Shown: positions 1-11,199, numbered from the stretch's first letter. The stretch is 64,000 nt of DNA from Xestospongia bergquistia (GCA_963965975.1 OZ014414.1:5617501-5681500), one strand, 5' to 3'. Notes: generated from the sequence alone by a model not told the origin. Translations and numbers: made by a program.

Positions 1-270
1 ATCTCCAAATAACTCAAAAAACTTATTAGACAACTTGCAATCAAGGCTCTCAAATGAAGGCTCCTCTCTTTCTATCATCGATATTGGAAAACCATGGAAA
101 TCTTCATCATCACTATTGCTAAGCAACCAGTCGGGAAGCTTAGAGAGATCAATAACTTTCATAGACTTCGTATTGATTACAGGTTTGTAATATTTCTTCT
201 CCTGTGGTTTTTGCTGTTTCAAGACTCTTATAAGTTGGTGATCCCAACATTGAGAGGAATACTCTAACAT
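1..270 (-). CDS. Unrecognised coding exon running off the left edge
   Basis: An open frame of about 90 codons reads leftward from an ATG at 268-270 and has no stop before the window edge. It is rich in charged residues, with a DDED acidic stretch around residue 51 and a Lys/Gln-rich stretch near residue 20. A strong donor on this strand at about 292 and an upstream open stretch at 293-345 ending at that donor suggest another exon, but the 29-nt gap between them is too short for a normal intron and the phases do not match. The start is therefore unsure. I do not recognise the family. Confidence 0.4.
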   Translation of the reverse strand, partial: MLEYSSQCWDHQLIRVLKQQKPQEKKYYKPVINTKSMKVIDLSKLPDWLLSNSDDEDFHGFPISMIEREEPSFESLDCKLSNKFFELFGD

Positions 271-780
271 TATATTTGCATCAAATACTTACCACATATT
301 CTGTATCACACAAAGGGACTCTCACTGCAGTATCAATCACTGGAACTAATCACAAAAGAATGATGTCCATATTTAATTTACAAGTTTATACTTCTCATGA
401 CATCATTTGGTCAGCAGGTATCCATTCATCTCCACTATCACTGCTACTATTACTACAATTACTATATTGTCGTCTTCTTCTCCTTTTTCTAACTCTACTC
501 TTCTTTTGGGACTTAACATCTAAACCTACACACAATATTTATGACTTTTTATTTACCATACAATATTATTATACCTAAAGTTTTCATGACTACAATATTC
601 TTTTCAACATTCTCCATTCTTCTCTTCTCATAGTCACATAATTCTTGCATTACATATGCCATTTTAAACACTTCAGACTAGCTGGTAAAGACTACCATTG
701 TCGTTAAAATTCCACCCCTTGTACTAAAATTTTATTGGTTTTTATAAGAAATAAATTTATTAATAAGTGTTATTTTTTAG

Positions 781-1062
781 TTAAAAATTAAGACGGTCGT
801 CTGTTGAAATTGTAGGTTGTGATAGTTTTGTTCTCTTACGAGCTAAATATCTTTCTTTAGCAGACATAGCAGTATCTTCATTTGTTCTTTTACCAAACAA
901 ATGTTGTCTTTTCTCCTCTTGACTCTCCTCAACAACACTGGTTACACTTTCATGAAGATTATCACTATAATCTATCTTGAGTTGTTTGTCATCATGTTCA
1001 GGTGATAAATCTGATGACAGTTCTCTAGATTCTTCATTATCTACTACATTTTTGAGTATCAT
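781..1062 (-). CDS. NSRP1-like C-terminal exon (nuclear speckle splicing regulator)
   Basis: The last 40 residues contain GKRTNEDTAMSAKERYLARK, which resembles the conserved C-terminal block of NSRP1/CCDC55 as I remember it: a nuclear-speckle protein influencing alternative splicing. The preceding 50 residues are acidic and Ser-rich, as in that family. The ATG at 1060-1062 is probably not the true start. Just upstream, positions about 1064-1190 hold a Lys/Glu-rich open stretch in a different frame, so the exon continues with either a one-base frameshift or an unrecognised splice. The N-terminal coiled-coil domain was not found in the window. Identity rests on one short block. Confidence 0.5.
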   Translation of the reverse strand: MILKNVVDNEESRELSSDLSPEHDDKQLKIDYSDNLHESVTSVVEESQEEKRQHLFGKRTNEDTAMSAKERYLARKRTKLSQPTISTDDRLNF

Positions 1063-1462
1063 CCTCTACATGTTGAGATAATTCTATTGTCTTTATACTT
1101 TGTTTTTCCTCTTTTATTTTTACTTTTATTTCAGTTTTACTATTGCTCTTCTTGTCAGGAATATTTTGATAAATTGACTTAAAACATTCTTTTTACTGTC
1201 ATAATTCATTTCTATTGTAAAATTGACATAATTATTTTTTACAATCATTATAATTAACTTAACAATGGTTTTAACTTGTAAATTAATTTAATTACAGAGA
1301 TCCAGCTGATACATCAAATTAAGAGAGGCAAACATCACTGATGATAAACATTGTATAGATATTGTGTAAGTTTTAGTTGAGAGACCATCATCAGCAGTGA
1401 CAACAACCTCATCACAGATGTAGTACCTTCAGTTAACTAAACTGTCTTACTTCTAGCATCTC

Positions 1463-1517
1463 CCTAGAATTAGTAAGACTTGAAAAGTCTAGCTAGAAAC
1501 AATTTACACCTACTTTA
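1463..1517. repeat. 55-bp direct repeat, copy A
   Basis: This segment starts CCTAGAATTAGTAAGACTTG and recurs, as far as I can see without mismatch, at 2261-2315. The two copies bracket the zinc-finger array. They suggest that the array plus a flank arose by a segmental duplication, or that recombination at such repeats changes array length. Confidence 0.85.
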
Positions 1518-1744
1518 ATTGTATAAGAAGCACCACTATCACTGGTTAGAGGTGTTAACTTGACTTCACCTTAAACAGTGACACTTCATTCTGTTACTGT
1601 GCAACTGGAACTTTGGGACTAGTCACCCTGGAGCTACTTTAACCTCTTTAGATCTGTATTGTCCATTGTTTGTGTAATGTTATTACTATGGTAACTTAAT
1701 AAAGTCTAACGTATATGTAAATAATTAGCAAAAATAGTAATTAA

Positions 1745-2300
1745 TTATTTTAAATGAATATGAATATGAGTTTGGAGACGACCATTCTGACTAAATCTTT
1801 TTCCGCAGTACTTACATTGGTAAGGTTTATCACCAGTGTGGCTACGAAGATGTTTTTTAAGATTACCATTCTGACTAAATCTTTTTTCGCAGTACTGACA
1901 TTGGTAAGGTTTATCACCAGTGTGTATACGGACATGAGTTTGGAGATTACTGCTTTGATTAAATTTTTTTCCGCAGTACTTACATTGGTAAGGTTTATCA
2001 CCAGTGTGGCTACGAAGATGTTTTTTAAGATTACCATTCTGACTAAATCCTTTTCCACAGTACTGACATTGGTAAGGTTTATCACCAGTGTGTGTACAAA
2101 GATGAGTTTGGAGACCTTCATTCTGACTAAATCCTTTTCCACAGTACTGACATTGGTAAGGTTTATCACCAGTGTGGCTACAAAGATGTTTTTTAAGACT
2201 ACTACTTTGAATAAATCCTTTTCCACAGTACTGACATTGGTAAGGTTTATCACCAGTGTGCCTAGAATTAGTAAGACTTGAAAAGTCTAGCTAGAAACAA
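1745..2300 (-). CDS. C2H2 zinc-finger array, terminal exon with six fingers
   Basis: Reading leftward, an open frame without its own ATG holds six C-X2-C-X12-H-X3-H fingers joined by TGDKPYQC linkers, a slight variant of the classical TGEKPY linker. It ends at TAA 1745-1747, right after the sixth finger. Each finger is exactly 28 residues (84 bp). Fingers 1, 3 and 5 end in L-K-K-H and fingers 2, 4 and 6 in L-Q-T-H, so the real duplication unit is a 168-bp two-finger dimer. The likely role is sequence-specific DNA binding in the nucleus. A plausible splice acceptor lies near 2300. Upstream exons, such as an effector domain, were not found. The longer open frames here on both strands are shadows of the repeat. 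Confidence 0.85.
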
Positions 2301-2315
2301 TTTACACCTACTTTA
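2261..2315. repeat. 55-bp direct repeat, copy B
   Basis: Second copy of the repeat at 1463-1517. It lies at the 5' side of the zinc-finger exon and its inner end is read as the first codons before the first finger linker. Confidence 0.85.
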
Positions 2316-2807
2316 TTTAGAAATGACAATTTATAGTATATTAGCTATCTTCCTGCTCTTCATGACCTTTTTTGTTGTACTGGTGTATCATTTGCTGTTG
2401 ATTACAGGAAAACTAAAAGAAAATGGAAAGAAAAGTCATTGACAATTGTACAAAAATCTATCAAAACTTTAGCAAATATATGTGTTATCTTCAAACACTT
2501 ATAACCAACAATTACCTCTTCCTAGTTCATAGTGATCCATCCACTATAGTTTGGTGGCTACCAGTGCCGTATTTGCCCTTCTGCATTTGCTATTGCTACA
2601 TCTCAAATGAAATATTAGAGGATAATTTTGTGTTTCTAAAATTTGATAATATAACATTGAAGATAAACATAATTATTAGAGTATTTAATATTTTTTGTGT
2701 GCAATCCTACTGGTGATCTTGAAAAAGAAAAGTTTAAAAGACTTACAGAACATTTTCTTTTGTTGAAGGAAATCTCAGACTGTAAAAAGAGTCACGTGTC
2801 CTCTGCT
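2316..2807. other. No recognised gene
   Basis: I see no recognised domain or convincing exon. An open frame at 2423-2716 on the plus strand has no family resemblance and AT-rich codons. Confidence 0.5.
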
Positions 2808-3086
2808 TTAAACTGGATGCAGTAATGACTGTGACTGGGCTGCATATTTGTAGCATTCCACTTCATAAGCTAAGCTATGAAATGGACAAGTTAATATGTG
2901 TTTGTTTTCATATGGTTTGCCAACACAATTTACTGAAGTTTTCTTATAATTACTGCAGCTACAAACTTTTTGAGGTTGAAAGTCGCACTGACCATCATCC
3001 CATTTGTGTACATCACGAGCATGATAGACAACTAATTTTTTTAACATGATACTGAACACTTCAGGCTTTGTGCTAACTTTGTTCAA
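2808..3086 (-). pseudogene. Cys-rich fragment of a transposon-type gene
   Basis: The reading holds evenly spaced Cys and His (VCSCSNYKK, CVGKPYENK, LTCPFHSLAY) that look like a zinc-binding domain. I recall comparable sequences in multi-copy uncharacterised genes of sponges and cnidarians, but cannot name a family. No start, no partner exon and no continuing frame are evident. It sits beside the hAT-like fragment at 3204-3476 on the same strand and may belong to one dead element. Confidence 0.4.
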
Positions 3087-3203
3087 ACAATGAAAACAAC
3101 TATTACCAGCTTTTCAGACGAAATCATCAGATATCCATCCATTGTTGGGGTATTTCTATTTTTGTGACATCAAAATCATATGTGAGTTGTTACTAGCATG
3201 ATA

Positions 3204-3476
3204 TCAAATTGTTTGAAATATTTTGTTGAGGTGACAAAGAGTGCTAAGAATATCACGCAGCACATGTATAGTTAAAGCAAATCTGTAAGACTTCAATTGT
3301 TTAGCTAACCCTTCTGCAGCCTCTTCCCTGTTTGATTCATTTTCAAAGCATGTAACCAGTGCTTCATAAGCGTTAATCACTGCTTTAACAGCTTGTAGCC
3401 TACTAAGCCATCGAATATCATATAACATTAAAGCTAGTGCTTTGTAGCAAATGAATATCTTCTGCAATAACAGCAT
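3204..3476 (-). pseudogene. hAT/ZNF862-like transposase fragment
   Basis: The peptide contains DIRWLSRLQAVKAVINAYEA followed by a helical Glu/Ala-rich stretch. This is the pattern of the conserved D-x-RWLS block in the catalytic region of hAT-derived proteins of the ZNF862/KIAA1586 type. Only about 90 residues are present, with no zinc finger and no C-terminal dimerisation domain in frame, so this is a remnant. Confidence 0.5.
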
Positions 3477-4408
3477 TTAGGGAGTGGATAAATTCCCATG
3501 TACTGTAAAAACTATGGTGAGTCTTCAAAAACTGATTGCCAAAAGCATGACTAACACGCATTCACATCAATAGCATCATCACTATACAAGCTCAGTTGGA
3601 AAGTCAATCAGTGAATGTAGAGGGCAGATTTATTCATTGAGAGTCCCATTAACAAAGAAAATAAACATAGATTAGCAGGCCTAAAATTTATTTTTCAGAT
3701 GCAGATGCTGTTTTTTATTTTGGCCTATTAAATGCACTGCTATCACTTTTCGATGTAGCTACAACGTGTTTAGAAGGATCATGAGACTAAAGTGTGTCTT
3801 CTGAGATATTTCTTCTTCCAACCTTTTTAAACATGTGCTCAATAAAATTAGTTAATTAAAATCTGTGTGTAGCTAATCTTTGAGCAGCTCTAGATTTATA
3901 GCATTTCATTGTTGTATTGTACCGGATTTGTTTCCTGCAACTTCTGAACATTACTAGGGTACAAGTATTAGTTAGTTTGTTAAATTTTGACAGTCACTGT
4001 CCATGTTTTTATTCTAACCACTAATAATTACCAGCAGTTGTAACTACCTTACTACTATTGGACGCCTGGTTCTTTACAAGCATAAATTTATGTCCCTTAA
4101 CTTCACACTATTAGCACATTTTTATAGAGAATTTTTCCCTCTTTAAATTTGGGAAATAGCACTTGCTTTTCTGCAGGCCTAAGAGTTACACCACTGGTTA
4201 ATGTCTTGACAGCTACAAATTATGTAATCCTCACCTCTTAATTATATTGTAAACAACACATTCAGATGACAAATAATCACAGCATTGCAAATATAAAGGC
4301 AAAAACATAAGTAAACTTACTGTGAATTTGAAAGAATAGCTGTGGTTTAGTTCAGTTGTATGCATGTGCATGAAAGAGGTGGACCTACTGTCAAGTTACA
4401 ATCTATAA
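3477..4408. other. No gene seen
   Basis: AT-rich sequence with frequent stops in all frames. No recognised motif and no clear repeat. Confidence 0.5.
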
Positions 4409-5092
4409 GTGTCTACCATTGATTTCTTATTGTTAAGACCACGGTTTCAGTCAACCTTCAAAGCAATTAATCTTATAGCTTTTGGAAAGACTGTTAATAT
4501 CAAAGCTTATGGACTTCATAACTTTCTCTTGCCTTTCGTTGAAGAGTTGAAAGTTCTATATTGTGATGGAATTTTTATAAATATGCATGGCTTCAATCAT
4601 GCATTTTCTGGAGGCTTACTAGCATTTTGAGCTTACAACCTAGCAGCTCATGCTGTGGGTGGATTCAAAGAAAGTATGTCTTTTTCACTAAGGATCTGTA
4701 GATTGTGCATGATAATGTTTTTGATGAATCTGAGTGTTCTCTGAGAGACCCAGAAAGCCACTTAGATCATTGTCAGTTAATTTATGGACCACTTTCAGGT
4801 CACAATTCTACTTCATATGGAATTAATTGACTGTCTATATTAGAGGGGTGTACCTGGATTTTTACTTACAACCTCTATGCCACACGATATCATGTATGAC
4901 CTTTTTGAAGGGGTTGTACCCTACGAATTAGAGCATTTGATTTTGCATTGTAGTGAACTAAGGTTTTTCTTGATAGCATTATTGAATAAATGCTTATGTT
5001 GGTTTGATTTTGAAAAATATACTTTTTCCCACTTTATCCTCTATTTCTTTAAAATTGTGGTTCTTTTCTCATATCAACAAGTGGGATATTAA
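4409..5092 (+). pseudogene. tnp2-like transposase pseudogene, central part
   Basis: Three pieces in different frames match one family of animal transposase-like genes: a segment ending DGIFINMHGFNHAF, a segment with HAVGGFKES then a Cys-containing stretch, and MPHDIMYDLFEGVVPYELEH. In intact members (recalled from cnidarian and sponge genomes) the equivalents lie in this order on one open frame. Here they are separated by a TGA near 4628, further stops and at least one frameshift. The family resembles the CACTA/EnSpm tnp2 type. A different part of such a protein is found at 44.1-45.0 kb and a relative at 27.7-30.2 kb. Confidence 0.6.
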
Positions 5093-5784
5093 GAATCCTA
5101 ATACAACAAAGGAAAATACAAAATCCTGATACAAAGAAAGGTTTAGACAATTAAATAATAATAATGGATAATAAGGTTATATTGTATGCAAGTTATTTTG
5201 ATCTTTAATTATAGTAATTATTGAGCACTACATTAGAGCATCTTACCTTGCAACTAGAAACTGAATTAAATTTTTATGGCAAACAGATACATGTTGCTTC
5301 ATTTTCAAACTATATATATTCTTCATTAAAAGTAAGAATGTCTTTTAATAGATCAACTGCTCTCTTTGAATATGCCTCAATCTGACAGTGATAGTACAAT
5401 ATTTATATTATTAATTCCCAAAGTAAATGAATATTCTTATCGCGAAAATAATACTAGTTAGGATGTATGGGCAGCTTTTGAAGTCAACTTCTTGAAATAT
5501 GTCATTGCAAGTAAGTACTGAGTCATGTTCCCTCATATCCATCATCAAAATTTCAGTAGTCTGTTTCGCTAGTCACGGACCTCTCAACTTGAAAGAGAAG
5601 GCTACAGTGTGAGTTATTAATATTCATATTGATTGCTCATGAATCATATTAATTCAGCTAGAGTAACGAAAGGGTATTATTCCTTTGTCCAAGCAGAATT
5701 AAACTTTGAATACATAGGCTTGGGCGGTATTGAGCAATATAGTACCACGGTATTTTCAGCAAATATATCGTGATATAACTAAAT

Positions 5785-5872
5785 ACCTACTAATTTTTGA
5801 GAAATTAAAAAAAAAACACTGAACTCGAACACCTAATTTTTGAGAAATTAAAAAAAACACTGAACTCAAACA
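5785..5872. repeat. Two-copy tandem repeat of about 43 bp
   Basis: The segment with TTTTTGAGAAATTAAAAAAA followed by CACTGAACTC occurs twice in a row with small differences. It is non-coding. Confidence 0.75.
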
Positions 5873-5961
5873 CATGGTTACTACATTGACAGTCTATCAT
5901 ACATGTACAAGGCTAGAATAAGTGATACGATAAGAAGCCAATAAGTGATCAACAGGTACAG

Positions 5962-6213
5962 TCACTTCGAGTTTTTAGAGAGAAATGTGAGCATATTGTC
6001 TTTGTCTGGATTAAGTCTGGCTTGGGCAGGAGTCACAATCCATCTAGAGGTACTGAAAATATGTTCAGAGGCAGCACTAGTAGCACAAACAGTGAAATAC
6101 TTTTGAGCCAATTTCTTCAGGTTAGGATACTTTGAAGCGTTAAGCTTCCACCATACAGTTGGTGTTTCCATCCTAGCTTGAGCCATTCTGAGAATCCGTA
6201 GCTGATGTGGCAT
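5962..6213 (-). pseudogene. hAT transposase C-terminal dimerisation domain
   Basis: The 83-residue reading contains WWKLNASKYPNLKKLAQKYF, then ATSAASEHIFSTSRWIV and RLNPDKDNMLTFL. These are the hallmark blocks of the hAT family C-terminal dimerisation region (ZBED1-like). The usual S-x-RxFS is S-E-H-I-F-S here. It ends with a natural stop at the 3' side, but no catalytic region continues upstream; instead an integrase-type pseudogene follows at 6430-6850 on the same strand. The domain is intact but orphaned. Confidence 0.75.
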
Positions 6214-6429
6214 TTAGTTGTGTATTATACTGAGAGGATGATTACACCATGCCTCACGAAACACTGCTACTTAAGATTGTATTGCAGCAATAAATTTTTC
6301 AGCTGTAGCTGTGACATACCCAGTATGAACTGAAGTAAATATAGCAAAGACAACGAACGAATACATTGAAATAAGTATTTTCTTCTCAGCTGTAATCAGC
6401 CATCTTTTCCTTTTTTTTGTTAGACTTCG

Positions 6430-6850
6430 AAAGAAAAAGTGGTTTCTACATAGATAAACAAAGTGAAGGGCACATACATCAACTTCATTAATTGGATCTA
6501 ATAGACCCACTTCTTCCAGTGAATAGAACAGGAAGTAACAGAAACTAATGCAGCCATGAAAAGATTGCTTCATAAAAGCTGTCTTCTTTATTTGTGGACA
6601 CTTCTACCACAAATGAAACTTCCTCTCTCTGGACCTCTCTCGGAATGCTCGAGCATGAAGTGTCCAACTATAAATTTTCTCCTCCACGGTCCAAATGTAC
6701 ACAAATTGATAATCCATAACACTCGACAGCTTGCAAAAATTCATTGAAAACAGTCACAGCTTTGTCACTAGAGGCTACATTTAAGTAAACTTGAACTCGG
6801 CCATGTCCATCTATACTGCAATGTATTACTCATCGCAACCTTATACTTTT
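6430..6850 (-). pseudogene. Integrase-core (DDE) transposon gene, decayed
   Basis: Reading leftward, blocks of an rve-type integrase-core family follow in order: DGHGRVQVYLNVASSDKAVT, a second-Asp motif HLDRGGENL followed at once by a stop, GRSVHK-stop, and in another frame FHGCISFCYFLFYSLEE with LLDPINEVDVCALHFVYL. The equivalents in intact genes are the strand carrying the second catalytic Asp, the N-Q-R-x-E-R helix with the catalytic Glu, and the following helical region. The Glu helix is destroyed here, so the copy is dead. The integrase at 57.1-58.8 kb seems related at superfamily level. Confidence 0.6.
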
Positions 6851-6960
6851 GTGATATCCATTAAAGTGCCAACATTATATTGCCAACAATTAGAGTTATA
6901 TGTAGCCTAGTTTCAAGTCCCAAGGAGTCAACGCAATGAATAGACCATTTTCTTTTAGCA

Positions 6961-7734
6961 ATATCCCACCATTTCCTTTAAGCAGGGTCTGTATTAATTG
7001 CATATCACTAGCAGGTAAGGGTGTTACAATCTTGTTAACTAGGTCATCCAAATTTTGATTAGTTATATCACTGAATCAGTAGTTAATTGAACAATCAGTT
7101 GGTGGATTACTCCAGTCACAGGAGTGAAGTCCCAGCAATTAGGAACCAGCAATTCTAGGTATACGCATGCTTCCAAACAAAATTAATGGTCAGCTCCCTT
7201 AAATGAGCCTTCTTAGTGCCTATAGAACTCGAGGGACAGATTCTCTTAATCATCTCTATTCCTTCTCAATTTGTCTATGCTTTCAATCCAACCATCCATC
7301 TTTATCAAGCACACACAGATAACCCACCTTGAGTTTAAATTGATTATAGTCATTGTAGTATTGTGTAGATAGAGTGAGTGAGAAAGTGAAAAGTACATGT
7401 AGAAGCTGTTGGATACAAGGTTGCTGGATTACTGAAGTCCTTAAATAGTCACCAAATGTACATACGTTGACATCTCTTTCTCCTTTCTATGACTTGAATT
7501 TTCAGAGTAGCCAACTCGGTTTTGAAACAGTGACTTGATAGTCCAAATTAGGAATAGAAGAATAAACACATTACCACAGATTACACGTACTGTTGACTCT
7601 TCTATTCAATCAATACCTGGAGTCAATTCAGTAGGGTGTAAATGATCAGTACTAATTGGGTGAGACTTCATGGCATCTGTCACACCAAAAGTTTGAAGTC
7701 TGTTCAATAGTTGATCAAGCTCACCTTTTTATCA
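6961..7734. other. No gene seen
   Basis: No open frame or motif I can support. Some of it may be the eroded 5' part of the pseudogene at 6430-6850. Confidence 0.4.
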
Positions 7735-8350
7735 AAGTATTGTATAGTTTGAGTTAAGGGCTGCCGTAGACTTGTTAAAGGCTTTATGTTTGACGATTAG
7801 GCATTGTAATCATGCCAGTTAGGATGATGTCATATTTCTCAAGTGAATTGGTTACTAACATCACTTTCCAAAGATATTTTGTGCCTAAACTTCAATATCT
7901 ACTCCATTTTCACGCAAAATAATTAAGGTATAAGAGATGTCATAGCCACCTTAAGCTTTATCTTTGTCAATTATGGTTTAAATTTACTCTAATCATATCA
8001 ATTAGGATGATGTCATTTTCTCATATATATACATATTGTACCAAACTTCAGTATATACTTCATTCGCTATTTTACTCATATAAAGGAGGGATCAATTAAG
8101 ATATCTTGTGCCAAAACTTCATAGATGACTTTGACTAATAGAAATTAATTGTTTAAGATCTGCTATAGATATCTTAAAGCTTTATGTTTGGCCATTAATC
8201 ATTTCTAATCATAACGATTATGTGATGTAATTTTTGTCATGTTAATTGGTTACTAATGTACTGATCAAACATATCTTGTGTCAAAACCTCATCATCTACT
8301 ACATTGGCTATTTACACTCATAGAAATTTGATTTTAAAGACTTCTGCACA
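7735..8350. repeat. Degenerate tandem repeat, about three units of roughly 200 bp
   Basis: Three times in a row the sequence shows the same order of blocks: CTTTATGTTTG or similar, TAATCAT, TTAGGATGATGTCAT or similar, TTGGTTACTAA, TCTTGTGCCAAAACTTCAT and a CTATTTTACTCATA-like block. Spacing and sequence have drifted, so it is old. No coding signal. Confidence 0.6.
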
Positions 8351-8354
8351 GATG

Positions 8355-8610
8355 TTAAGACTTTTGACACAAATTAGCTATGGAAATAATAGGCAGACTT
8401 TGTAAAATATAACAACTTTTTACTTTCAATAGTTGATAATTTAAGGAACATAACATATTATTATAACTATGACTGGTGTGACTGATACCCAAGCTGATAT
8501 CTGGGATATAAGATGATATAGAATCAAGATGTGTTGTTGGTGTATCGTCAAAGTCGGGGTTGCTACCACTGGTTGAACTTAGACCACTTAAATGTTGAAG
8601 TGTTTGTTTT
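8355..8610 (-). CDS. Unrecognised terminal coding exon
   Basis: Reading leftward from an acceptor at about 8611-8612 the frame stays open for about 84 codons to a TAA at 8355-8357. It is Ser/Thr-rich (for example GLSSTSGSNPDFDDTPTT), typical of a disordered region. It probably joins the similar Ser-rich exon at 9341-9487. No domain is recognised. Confidence 0.45.
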
Positions 8611-9340
8611 CTATGTAATATGGAACAAATAATAAACTCTAATGTAATCCAAACAGATCCTTTTTACACAGTTGACCTAATAGTTTATTGATATATATTG
8701 CTGTGCAATCCTGTGATGAAAGATAGCAATTGTTATTAAAGCTATTGCTAATGTTTGAAACCTATTGAGTCCACAATTGTTTGTAGTTACTGAAACCAAT
8801 GTATGGCAACTTTTCTTGATATTGCTCCAGCTTTTCTACATTACAACTCTTTCAATGCACTAGTGTAAATAAAAGTATAATTATCACAAACTACTTTTGT
8901 ATCTACAAATCCCAAAATGTGCTTTAATAATGGAGGATGTTGGGAAAAGTGGCCTATCACGGCCTTTCACCTTTCGCTTTGTGTTAAGGCACAAAGAATG
9001 TAGGTCAATTAGTCTACTTGTCTTGTTATACTTTTAGCGAAAAACCTCTCTCTATATAACTGATACTGAATATCTTAAGTTATTAAGTATTAATTATTCA
9101 GGTTAGTGCATTGGAGCTCACAGTAACAATGTTTTATTTTAGATATGTATTGGATTATCTACATTATGCATGAGACTCTGTTTACAACAGTAATCTTTAT
9201 AGATTAGTGGAGACCACGGAGAAGGACCTCCCATCTCAAAAAGAAGTTATAGATAGGAACTCGCTTCTTTTGTGTGTATTTTGATTCAGTGCATAAAACT
9301 TATAGTGATGAGGTTGACAGTAGGACCTAAAAATCTTTAC

Positions 9341-9487
9341 TTGGTGATTTTCAGTTGAAGGCTTAGTTTCCACAGAAGACACAACATTAGAGGATGCAAC
9401 AGATGATGACAGGTGGCCAGAACTGGAATTAAGGGATGAATTCTGTTGATCATGAGGAGGTTCATGGAGTATAGGTGAAGTATGCCA
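9341..9487 (-). CDS. Unrecognised internal coding exon, Ser-rich
   Basis: A stretch open in one frame is bounded by an acceptor (TTATTCAG) at 9488 and a donor (GTAAAG) at 9340. It encodes a Ser-rich low-complexity segment including SSLNSSSGHLSSSVASSN. Same strand and composition as the exon at 8355-8610. Product unknown. Confidence 0.4.
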
Positions 9488-9747
9488 CTGAATAATAGAT
9501 AAAGCTATTATATAGCTTGTTAAACAAAATCTTCATATAATAATATTATAATAATTTTATATACTGCATTAGAAGTACACACATACCTTATATGTACATT
9601 AAAATTAGTCACAATATTTAGTTTTGTAAAGTGACCTTTGCTAGGAATACAAGTTGAAGTTGGACAAGAAAACTCTAACATGGAAGTCAAAATCTGGTTA
9701 AAGAAACTTTGAATGAATGATGTGACACCAACCGTCTTCTCATGGTA

Positions 9748-10589
9748 ACTGGAAAAAGATTGTTGACCAATTAAATGAAGCTGAGGAGCAATCTGTACAA
9801 GACTGGACCCCTCATGGTCTCCCAGAGACTTGTCAAGCTGACATCGATGAACGTAAGGTCTTTACAACTGTCGTCCATTCATTGAAGGGTCATATCAATG
9901 ATTTAAAAGATGAGGCTGAACTCTTAAAGAGTCAAGGAAGTGATGTTGATCAAGAAATTGTGGATCGATGGATTTCTGATGTCGAAGAAAGATAGAGGAA
10001 ATTTTTGTAGATGCAGAAGACAAACAGGTTTGTCTAGTTTGACTGGAATAGCAAAGTGACTATTTTCTCATTGACTTACATGCTTTGGCTATATATGAAT
10101 GTCAATTTTAATATATTTCTTTACATGTTTTATTATAATGAATTAGATTGCTGTGTGTGTGTGTGTGTTTGTGTAGACTCAATTGGAGGAAGCTAAGTCA
10201 AAAGCTGATCAGTTTGATGAGCCTTTCATAAACATATCAGACCAATTAGACCAGTTAGATAAACAAGCCAAAGATAAATCAGTCATTCACTCTGAAGCAG
10301 AAGCTGTAAATGAACAAATTGAAAGTCATATGATAAGTAGAGATAAGTGGTTTGTAAGTGGATATGTGACTATGTGAGTGGTATGTTCTAAGATGTTAAC
10401 TTAAAGACAAAGGATGGTATTGTAATAGTGTTAACTGATCTATTGTTTCTACTCATGGTAGACTTTCCTGAAAAAATAGGAAGAATTAGAGACTCATATT
10501 GAAGAGCTTGAAGGTAAAGGAGCAAGTATCACAAAGAACTGTGTCAAGGAAGATGGAGATAACATAAAGGCTAAATTGGAAGAACTTAG
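9748..10589 (+). pseudogene. Spectrin-repeat fragment, three exons
   Basis: Three exons (about 9748-10027, 10177-10353, 10480-10589) encode long amphipathic helices with Trp at spectrin-repeat positions: NWKKIVDQLNEAEEQ and DRWISDVEER in the first, LEEAKSKADQF and RDKWF in the second, EELETHIEELEGKG in the third. This is the style of large cytoskeletal linkers (dystonin/MACF or nesprin). The first exon hits a TAG after DVEER and needs a frameshift to reach its donor. The other two have clean GT-AG borders. No actin-binding, plakin or KASH domain was found, so this looks like a fragment of a large gene or a duplicated remnant. Confidence 0.5.
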
Positions 10590-10885
10590 GTGAATATGCA
10601 TGGTAGACAGATGGAATTATGAACAGATGAATGGATGACATAATGTGTATATGTGTATGAGTGAATGGTTGACTGAAAGAATAGATGAGTGAAGTCATGA
10701 AATACAGTGCCTAAATGAGTTCTTTTTAATGTTCAACACCAACATGTGACAACACGAAGAGGAGCCATGAGAAAGAGAGTGCTTTTATGGCAACCTGGAT
10801 TAGCAGCTCCAATCAACCTCATGTGAGTGTTATCTCAGAACCATGTAGCTTGTCATCTCAAGTGCAAGTGTGACCTAACCATGTC

Positions 10886-11104
10886 TTGAAGTTGAATGAT
10901 GAGGCCGTATATGACAATGATCATGATGATGACTATGATTACCTTGATGATGTTTACAGTTGGTCAATTGGCAGTGAGCAAGAGGAAGATCAAATTGGCT
11001 CTCCAAATTCAGTCCTTCAATGTCCTCCTCAAATCAGACTCAGTATAGTAGTCACATTGGTTCCTCTGTCACAGATAGTACTGATGAAATTACCACAAAA
11101 ATGA
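10886..11104 (+). CDS. Unrecognised acidic reading frame
   Basis: Starts MKLNDEAVYDNDHDDDYDY and continues acidic for about 45 residues. Around 11030 a neighbouring frame becomes the more protein-like one (Ser/Thr-rich, ending ITTKMRSW), suggesting a frameshift. It follows the spectrin-like exons on the same strand and could be their 3' tail. No function assignable. Confidence 0.3.
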   Translation: MKLNDEAVYDNDHDDDYDYLDDVYSWSIGSEQEEDQIGSPNSVLQCPPQIRLSIVVTLVPLSQIVLMKLPQK

Positions 11105-11199
11105 GAAGTTGGTGTAATTTTTTTTCATAAAAATATGGTTAAGGGGCAGAAGTCAAGATCAACTTCACACGGTACGTATGATGTATGGTTTGTGTGCAG

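Noticed and set aside
1754..2281. Long open frame on the plus strand over the zinc-finger array, and another frame on the minus strand
   Set aside because: Both are repeats of meaningless 28-residue units created by the 84-bp periodicity. Only the third minus-strand frame gives paired Cys and His.
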